NCBI GenBank assembly: GCA_016858145.1
Contig: JAEHOE010000203.1
Coordinates: forward strand, 62,001-126,000
DNA length: 64,000 nt
Source: Edaphochlamys debaryana
Lineage: Eukaryota; Chlorophyta; Chlorophyceae; Chlamydomonadales
Direction of reading: 5' to 3'
Shown: positions 58,301 through 64,000 of the stretch, one piece after another
Layout of the letters: every line of letters begins with the position of its first letter
Position numbering within the stretch: position 1 is the stretch's first letter
The notes under the pieces: model-generated
The model's database searches: none
Seen by the model: only the letters and a program-made list of their open reading frames with translations
Told to the model about the DNA's origin: nothing
Translations under genes and position numbers: made by a program

Positions 58301-61300
58301 GGCCACTTGTCCCCCCCTGCATGCCTGCAGTCGCCGCGTTCCAATCAAGCTGCTTGGCTCCAAGCCGTCCGCCGGGCCCTGCGCCCCATGCCTTGCGCCT
58401 CAAGCCCTGACCCCTTGCCTCGTCGCAACTCCCCACCTCCCTTGCAGCTGGGCCGAGCGCTCGACCGCGGCCGGGGCACCGACGCGGTTGGACCCGCAGC
58501 CGATGGACCCGACGCATCCGCGGCCGGTGCCTCCGGCGAAGACGACGAAGGGGACCCCTGTGACGCCGCCTGGGCCACCGCCGCCGCGCGCGGGCACTGG
58601 CGCGTGGCTCGGCAGGCGGTGGAGGGCCTCCTGGGGCTGGCTCAGGCGGCGGGGGGGGTGCGGAAGGAGCTCGAGGTGGGGGCCGGCGTAGGCGGGGCGA
58701 GGCGGGGTGCGGCCTGTGGGTGGCGGACCCGGCTATGAGTGTGGTGTGCACATGGGTTGCAACGGTTGAGTGGCTGGGGAGGTCAGCGCTGGAGCGCCCA
58801 GCGCTGGCACCTGATCTATCTGCAGCCCTGCGCCCTTGGGTAATGTTTCCCAAATGTTTTCGCCCACCATCCTCCCACAATGCTTTTCTTCTCTCGCCCT
58901 GACTTTCGCCCTGACTTTCACCCTCCCGCCGTGCACCCACCGCATGCCCCGCATCGCCCCATGCCGCCGTATTCCCGTCCCATCTCCCTTCTCAATCCCA
59001 CCATTACTTTACCCCTCACCCCTCAGCTCGCGGGCTTCGACTTCAAGGGCAACCTGCCGCCCCTGCGCCGCGCCGTGGTGGCCGCGGCCAAGGCCCTGCC
59101 GGCGCTGCGGCTGCTGGCCGGCATGTTCCCGCCCGCGGAGGGGGGCAGCGCTGGCGGCGCGGAAGTCGAGCTGGCGCCGCAGCCAGGTGCGGCCGAACAA
59201 CCAGGCCCATGCATTTAGTGCTTCGCCGCCTCATAGATCTATCGGGCTTCCCAGATCTTCCAAGTGAAAGAGGTAAAGGCAAGTGTGTAGAGAAACGTGG
59301 AGTTCAGTTAGTCAGCCATGCACACGCCCTCCTGCAGGCACGAACCCTGACCTGGACGCCGCGGAGGGGCGCCTCGCCGACCTCTCGGAGCGCTGGGCCG
59401 CGGCTCTGGAGGCAGAGCGGCAGCAGCTGCTGGCAGCCGGGGCGCCGCCAGGGCTGCTGGACGGCCCGCCAGATGGAGGACCCGGATCTGGATCTGGATC
59501 TGGATCTGAATCTGGCGTGGTAGTGCTGGACGAGGCGTGCGCGGCGCTGCAGATGCCAAAGCAGCTGGTGCCGTTCTTGTCCCAGCTGGCGGGTGACGGG
59601 ACGGCCGAGGCTTTGCAGCAGAGCACGGGCGGAACAGCAGGGCGGCAGCCGAGCCCTTAGCGGGACCGGGACGCTTGGGGCTGGGGCAGCCCCGAGCTTC
59701 ACTGAGGTGCCTGGAACCGTGTGTGGCCGCCTTACCAACCGCTGGCCTGCCATCCCGACCTGACACCCACAGGGCTATACCCCTCTCAAGGCACCCCCTG
59801 GGACGCCCCTCATCACCAGCACCGTCTTCTGCACCAACCCCCGCCTGAAGGCTCTGGGCGCCCCACTGGCCGCCACGCGGCGCGAGGCAGCGCGGCTGCG
59901 CGCCGCCGCCGTGGCGGAGGCGGTGGCGGCGTTCCGGCGGTCGCAGGGCGAGTTCGCGGCGCTGGTGGATGCCGTGGCGTGCCTTGACGTGCTGGCGGGC
60001 TTTGCGGTGGCGACGCACCCCTCAGCGGCGCCGCCGGGTGAGCATGGCTGCTGTGTGGGTGCTGAGCGCAGGCATCTGAGCGTACCCACTATAAAAGGAA
60101 GACCGCCAGGATGCAAAGGCCCCGCAGTTGTTTGACATGCAGCGTTAGAGGATGCAGCCGTGACGAGCTGTCCAGGTTTTATCACGCTTGGTCCTTGCCC
60201 CGCCATGCGCCAGGCTGCACGTTCTGCCGCCCCACGCTCCGGAGCAGCGCACCGCCGGTGGGGGCGCGGCCCGGCTCCGGTCTGAGCGCTCCGCAGCTGG
60301 CCCTGCACAGGCTGTGGCACCCCCTCCTGGCGCTGAAAGAGGACGTGCAAGGTGGGCAAGATTCCCTTTTCCTTATACTCTTTCTTCACCAGCCGCTACC
60401 GCTACCGCCTGCTGTCCACATAAACCAGGCCTGTCTCAGCGCGGATGCCCCCAAATTGCTTCTGAGGTGCTCGTACAGCGCCTGACCCAAGCAAGCGCCG
60501 TCCCTCGCACATACACCCCGCCTGCCCCCCGCCCAGTCACCCCCAACGACCTGCGCCTGGGCGGCGGCCCCTCCTCTCCCGCCTGCCTCCTGCTCACGGG
60601 CGCCAACACGGGCGGGAAGTCCACGCTGCTGCGGGCCGCGGGGCTGGCGGCGGTCATGGCGCAGCTGGGGTGTTACGTGCCGGCGGAGGCGGCGGATCTG
60701 GATCCAGTGGATCGGATCTTCACGCGGATCGGTGCGTTGCATGCATGGCACGCATGGGCGCGGAGGCGGCGCCGGGGACGGGGGATCGTGATGGGGGGTG
60801 GCAAGGGCGTGTCCGTGCTCGGCGCCTCGCTTGCAGTGACGCATGAGAGCTTTGCAGCACACGCAGACCCGGGGATGGAAACAAAGCAGGAAGCAGCCCC
60901 GCTGCTTTCGTCACTAGCATTGCGTTCTGCTTTCGTGCCCGCATGTCCCGCCAGGTGCCCATGACCGGATCATGGCGGGGGAGAGCACCTTCCAGGTGGG
61001 GTTGGGACGGAAGGCGGCGTGACGGCGGCGTGTGTCCGGTCTGACCACAGTCGGGATCCGGGACTGCACCCATCCGCCTCCCCTTTGCTCTTCTTTGACC
61101 CTCTGCTGAACCCAGGTGGAGATGGGCGAGACAGCCGCCGGCCTGGCCGCCGCCACGCCCGCGTCCCTGCTGGTGCTGGACGAGCTCGGCCGCGGTACGG
61201 CAACGCACGACGGGCAGGCGCTGGCGGGCGCCGTACTGGAGCACGTGGCGAGGAACGTTGGGTGCAGGTGGGGCATCCAAGGGGTGCCATACTCAGTCCG

Positions 61301-62358
61301 GGAATTGGATGTGGCCTCGATTAGGTATACGGTCAGAGGGGGCCACTGAGCCTGGGCACGCAAATCGAACCATCCCGGCCCGCAGCACTCCTAACTCCCT
61401 CCTCGGCGGAATGCCCCCCACGCCCCACCCCTCATGCTGCTCTAGACACACACTTCGCCACCACACGAGGGACCACGGCTCGGCCCCACACCGTGTACCA
61501 CTCGCGCCCCTGACCCTGCACGCTCTTGCCCACCTCTCCCCCTGCTGGCCCCTTGCTTCCCACCCCGCCCCGCCCCGCCCCGCCCCCCTACGCCCCGCCC
61601 CGCCCCGCCCCAGGACGCTGTTCGCCACGCACTACCACGGCCTCGCCGCAGAGGCCTGCGGGGCCATCACCAGCGGCGGCACCCCTGGCGGCAGCGGCCG
61701 GCCTCATGACGGGTCTGGCGGTGGGGGCGGCTCCTCGTGTGGCCTGCGTGGCCTGGTGGCGGTGGGGCACATGGCGAGCGGTGTGAGCGCCGGGGGCGGC
61801 TTCGTGGCTCTGCACGAGCTACGGCCGGGGCCCGCGCCGGACGGCAGCTGCGGGTTGCAGGTGCGCGCAACAGGGAGGGGCGGGGGAGCGAAGGTGAGAC
61901 CAGCAGCACCAGAGACAGAGACTTTCTTGGCAGGCTTGGCACACGGGCTTGAACGGTCACGGGCGAGCGGGCAGGGGCCCCAGACCAGCGCTGCGTGACC
62001 CAAATACCCCAAGCTCATCCTCCATTGCCCGCCCCTACCTCTCCACGCTCCCCCACGCCCGCAGGTCGCGGCCCTGGCAGGCCTGCCCGCGCCCCTCCTG
62101 CGCCGCGCCCAGCAGGCGGCCGAAGCATTCATCCACCGCCGCGACTTGCAGCCAGCACCTGGTGTGGGAGGGTCTGGCGGGAGCGTGGCGCTAGCTCGAG
62201 AGGAGCTGATCGAGAGGGTCCGGCGGGTGGCGGCGCTGGTGGCGGCGCCGGCGGCGCGGGCGGCGGCGCGGGGCGAAGCGGTGGGGTGGGGCGCCCCGGA
62301 GCTGGACTCGCTGGGCATGGCGTGGTACGAGGCGTGCCAGGCCCTGGGGCGGGCCTAA
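52350..62358 (+). CDS. MSH6: DNA mismatch-repair protein, MutS homologue of MSH6/MSH7 type
   Basis: Nuclear MutS-alpha partner that reads mismatches with MSH2. About 20 exons: 52350-54399, 54591-54643, 54881-54943, 55298-55402, 55692-55907, 56071-56228, 56620-56933, 57103-57306, 57506-57686, 58049-58202, 58448-58675, 59027-59186, 59338-59567 (end tentative), 59773-60037, 60214-60351, 60537-60731, 60955-60995, 61116-61267, 61614-61860 and 62065-62358; about 1,815 residues. Exon 1 is a 683-residue Pro/Gln/Ala-rich disordered region ending [20 protein letters not shown], the MSH6 W-L-x-E-x-R-R-D signature. Domain I carries [15 protein letters not shown], with Asn where the Phe-X-Glu mismatch motif has Glu. 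Walker A is [10 protein letters not shown], followed by GESTFQVEM, Walker [17 protein letters not shown] and [11 protein letters not shown]7 is the alternative (GYSVGRVE is MSH7-like). No clear PIP box is seen. Confidence 0.9.
54931..55069 (+). repeat. Duplicated end of MSH exon 3 and its donor
   Basis: GACCTGGTGCTGGTGAGGGC at the exon 3 donor (54932-54951) recurs 114 bases downstream as GGCCTGGTGCTGGTTAGGGC (about 55045-55064). Similar CTGGACT and GAGAGGGTTGAAGGG segments follow both copies, so the duplicated unit is about 110 bases. Confidence 0.7.
59484..59512 (+). repeat. GGATCT microsatellite in MSH coding sequence
   Basis: Five GGATCT-like hexamers encode a Gly-Ser linker ([10 protein letters not shown]) in the clamp region, in frame. 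Confidence 0.85.
61564..61613. repeat. CCCCG pentamer array serving as polypyrimidine tract
   Basis: Two runs of CCCCG/CGCCC units, split by CCCTA, end directly in the CAG acceptor of the MSH exon that begins at 61614. Confidence 0.8.
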
Positions 62359-64000
62359 GGGCGCTGGCGGCGCTGGTGATCTACACCAGGCCCAAGCGGG
62401 TTGTGGGCCAACCTGCTGAGCAAAGCGTGTACTGCTGGCAAGATGGCAGGATGAAGCCAAGACGTATCGAGAAAGGACTGAGGGGCACGGTGCGGACTTG
62501 GTACCCATGATTACGTCTGACGTATGAACTGTGCAGAGCAGGGCTGGGCAAGGTGAAGAGAATGCAAGCTGCGGGCGTGGGAGCTGGTGAAGCGGCAGAG
62601 CACGGGGAATTGGCAGGCGAGCGTGGCACGTTGACCTCCGGCAGGACATTAACACTTGACGCGTCACTGACCGCAGGGTGACCGCGGCCGAACCCCATTC
62701 TTACTACCGGTACTTGAACTTCTCTTCCTTCTCTTTGCAGCAATCACACACCGCCGCACACAGTGACCCGTTAGTTAGCATCGTCGGGCCACAAGCAACC
62801 AACCGCGCTTGCGCGCGGATCAGCCAGCAAAGTCTGCAGGCTGCCCCTTTCTGAGGGCGGCTAGCTGCGTCTCATGCACGCAGACCCAATTGCATGACAG
62901 ACAGAGGGCGGCCTGTCTCCTGAAGGCCCCCCCGGTAAACTTGTATGAACGAGGAGGACCCCACGGCCAACACTCGCTGGCCAGCTCGCCCTGCGCGCAT
63001 AGAGAATGCCCGAAAGCAAGGCGTCAGGTGCCCCAAACACGGGAGCCCTTCTTGCGCCTGCACCAGGCATTCGCTGCGCACACGCCTTCCGCCACCCCTC
63101 CCGTCCACGCGTCCACCTCGCTTGAGCGGATGTGACCACCGTCCATTTCCACACGAGGGCACGCGGACCCATCCCGCAGCCTGCCACCCAGTTCGTAGCC
63201 ATCCGCGCCGTATCTGCATTCTCTCCGCGCGTGCTTCAAATCTTCAGCAATGTACCCTTAGCCTGTTGTGAGACGTCACAGCAAATGCGCTTGCATGCCC
63301 AGCGCCGATCCCAAGGCACGAGGCAGGCATGTGGTGCGCCGCCGCTATGGGCCCGCACCCGCGCCTCGCTCCGGATACGTTACGGAGCTGTGCGCGACGG
63401 CCGTTGCCCTTTGGCGGGTTCACGTGCTTGTCAAGTGTCACAACGTAAACTGCAGCACGGCCGGACAATCCTCGGCGATGAGAGGCCATCTTGGACAACA
63501 CAACAGCCTCAAAGAATGCAGGCCCCTTAGTATGGAGCCGTGGCCGGCCTGCGTCGTGAGCCCGGCCTGTGTGCCCAGTCCCATAGACTCTGGCCCTGAA
63601 ACCGCCCTCTGTCCTCCAGAAAAGCCACCGGCAGCCAACTAGGACTGCCACACATCTATTACTGGGCTGGAGACAATATACCCTAAACCACCAGAATCGG
63701 AATCAAGGCGCAATGCGTCAATCATCAACGACTGCCCTTGAGCCGCACAAAGTCAGTATGCTTATTGCCCCGTCGCCCCGTGCCGTCGCCCCCCATCCCC
63801 TCTAATTACAAACCGTCGCACACGCGTCAACGAGTTCGTATGCGATACTGGATAGTGGTGTGTAGGCCAGCAGGTGGCCTATTGAGCAGGAGGTGCCAGT
63901 GTGAGCAAATTATACAGCAGTAAGCCGTACGGCAGCCTCCCGGATATGGACAGTAAGCGTTGTGTGTGGTATAGGAGCAGCTGGATCAATATCAGCCCCC
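62359..64000. other. 3' flank of MSH gene, no gene seen
   Basis: Lower GC and no open frame with recognisable sequence on either strand. I see no tRNA, array or transposon end. Confidence 0.45.

Noticed and set aside
1..64000. Search for CRISPR arrays, bacterial operons, phage genes or a contiguous transposon
   Set aside because: Nothing of this kind is visible. The repeats present are minisatellites, junction duplications and short dispersed elements.

Overview
This is a 64 kb piece of a very GC-rich, intron-dense eukaryotic nuclear genome, almost certainly a green alga (Chlorophyta). The main reasons are a Rab1/YPT1 protein that matches my memory of the Chlamydomonas/Volvox Ypt1 type, GT-AG introns every 50-200 coding bases, strong G/C third-position bias, a Rubisco-LSMT-like SET protein, a MYND-finger gene family, and a TTTAGGG-like telomeric motif. 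I cannot name the species. Exon boundaries below were read by eye from splice signals and reading-frame continuity; none is supported by transcripts.

Layout, left to right. 0.1-3.3 kb, minus: a RUS (DUF647) membrane protein whose 3' end runs off the left edge. 3.5-6.1 kb, plus: glucosamine-6-phosphate N-acetyltransferase (GNA1). 7.7-9.5 kb, plus: Rab1/YPT1 GTPase. 10.6-11.3 kb, minus: a MaoC-type hydroxyacyl-thioester dehydratase. 12.4-18.5 kb, minus: a 17-exon pentameric ligand-gated ion channel homologue. 19.3-30.4 kb, plus: a 2,712-residue coiled-coil golgin with a C-terminal membrane anchor. 31.2-34.4 kb, plus: an ankyrin-like repeat protein with an F-box-like N-terminus. 35.5-50.1 kb, minus: three diverged copies of one MYND zinc-finger gene (A, B, C) with a SET-domain methyltransferase inserted between A and B. 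51.5-52.1 kb, minus: a small multi-pass membrane protein. 52.3-62.4 kb, plus: a MutS homologue of the MSH6/MSH7 type with a 680-residue low-complexity N-terminus. The last 1.6 kb shows no supported gene.

The genes are ordinary housekeeping and trafficking functions and do not form an operon-like system. Rab1 and the golgin act in the same Golgi-trafficking process but are 10 kb apart, and I infer no functional linkage.

The most unusual observations are: (1) the ion channel, a Pro-loop receptor with both Cys-loop cysteines replaced; (2) a recurring pattern in which short segments spanning an exon-intron junction are tandemly duplicated into the neighbouring intron, seen at seven places in five unrelated genes; (3) three MYND paralogues each broken in a different way, with copy C running in frame into copy B; (4) a short dispersed element encoding a TTKRFA-like peptide, one copy flanked by 17-base direct repeats; (5) an MSH6-like protein whose mismatch-reading Phe-X-Glu motif reads Phe-Tyr-Asn.
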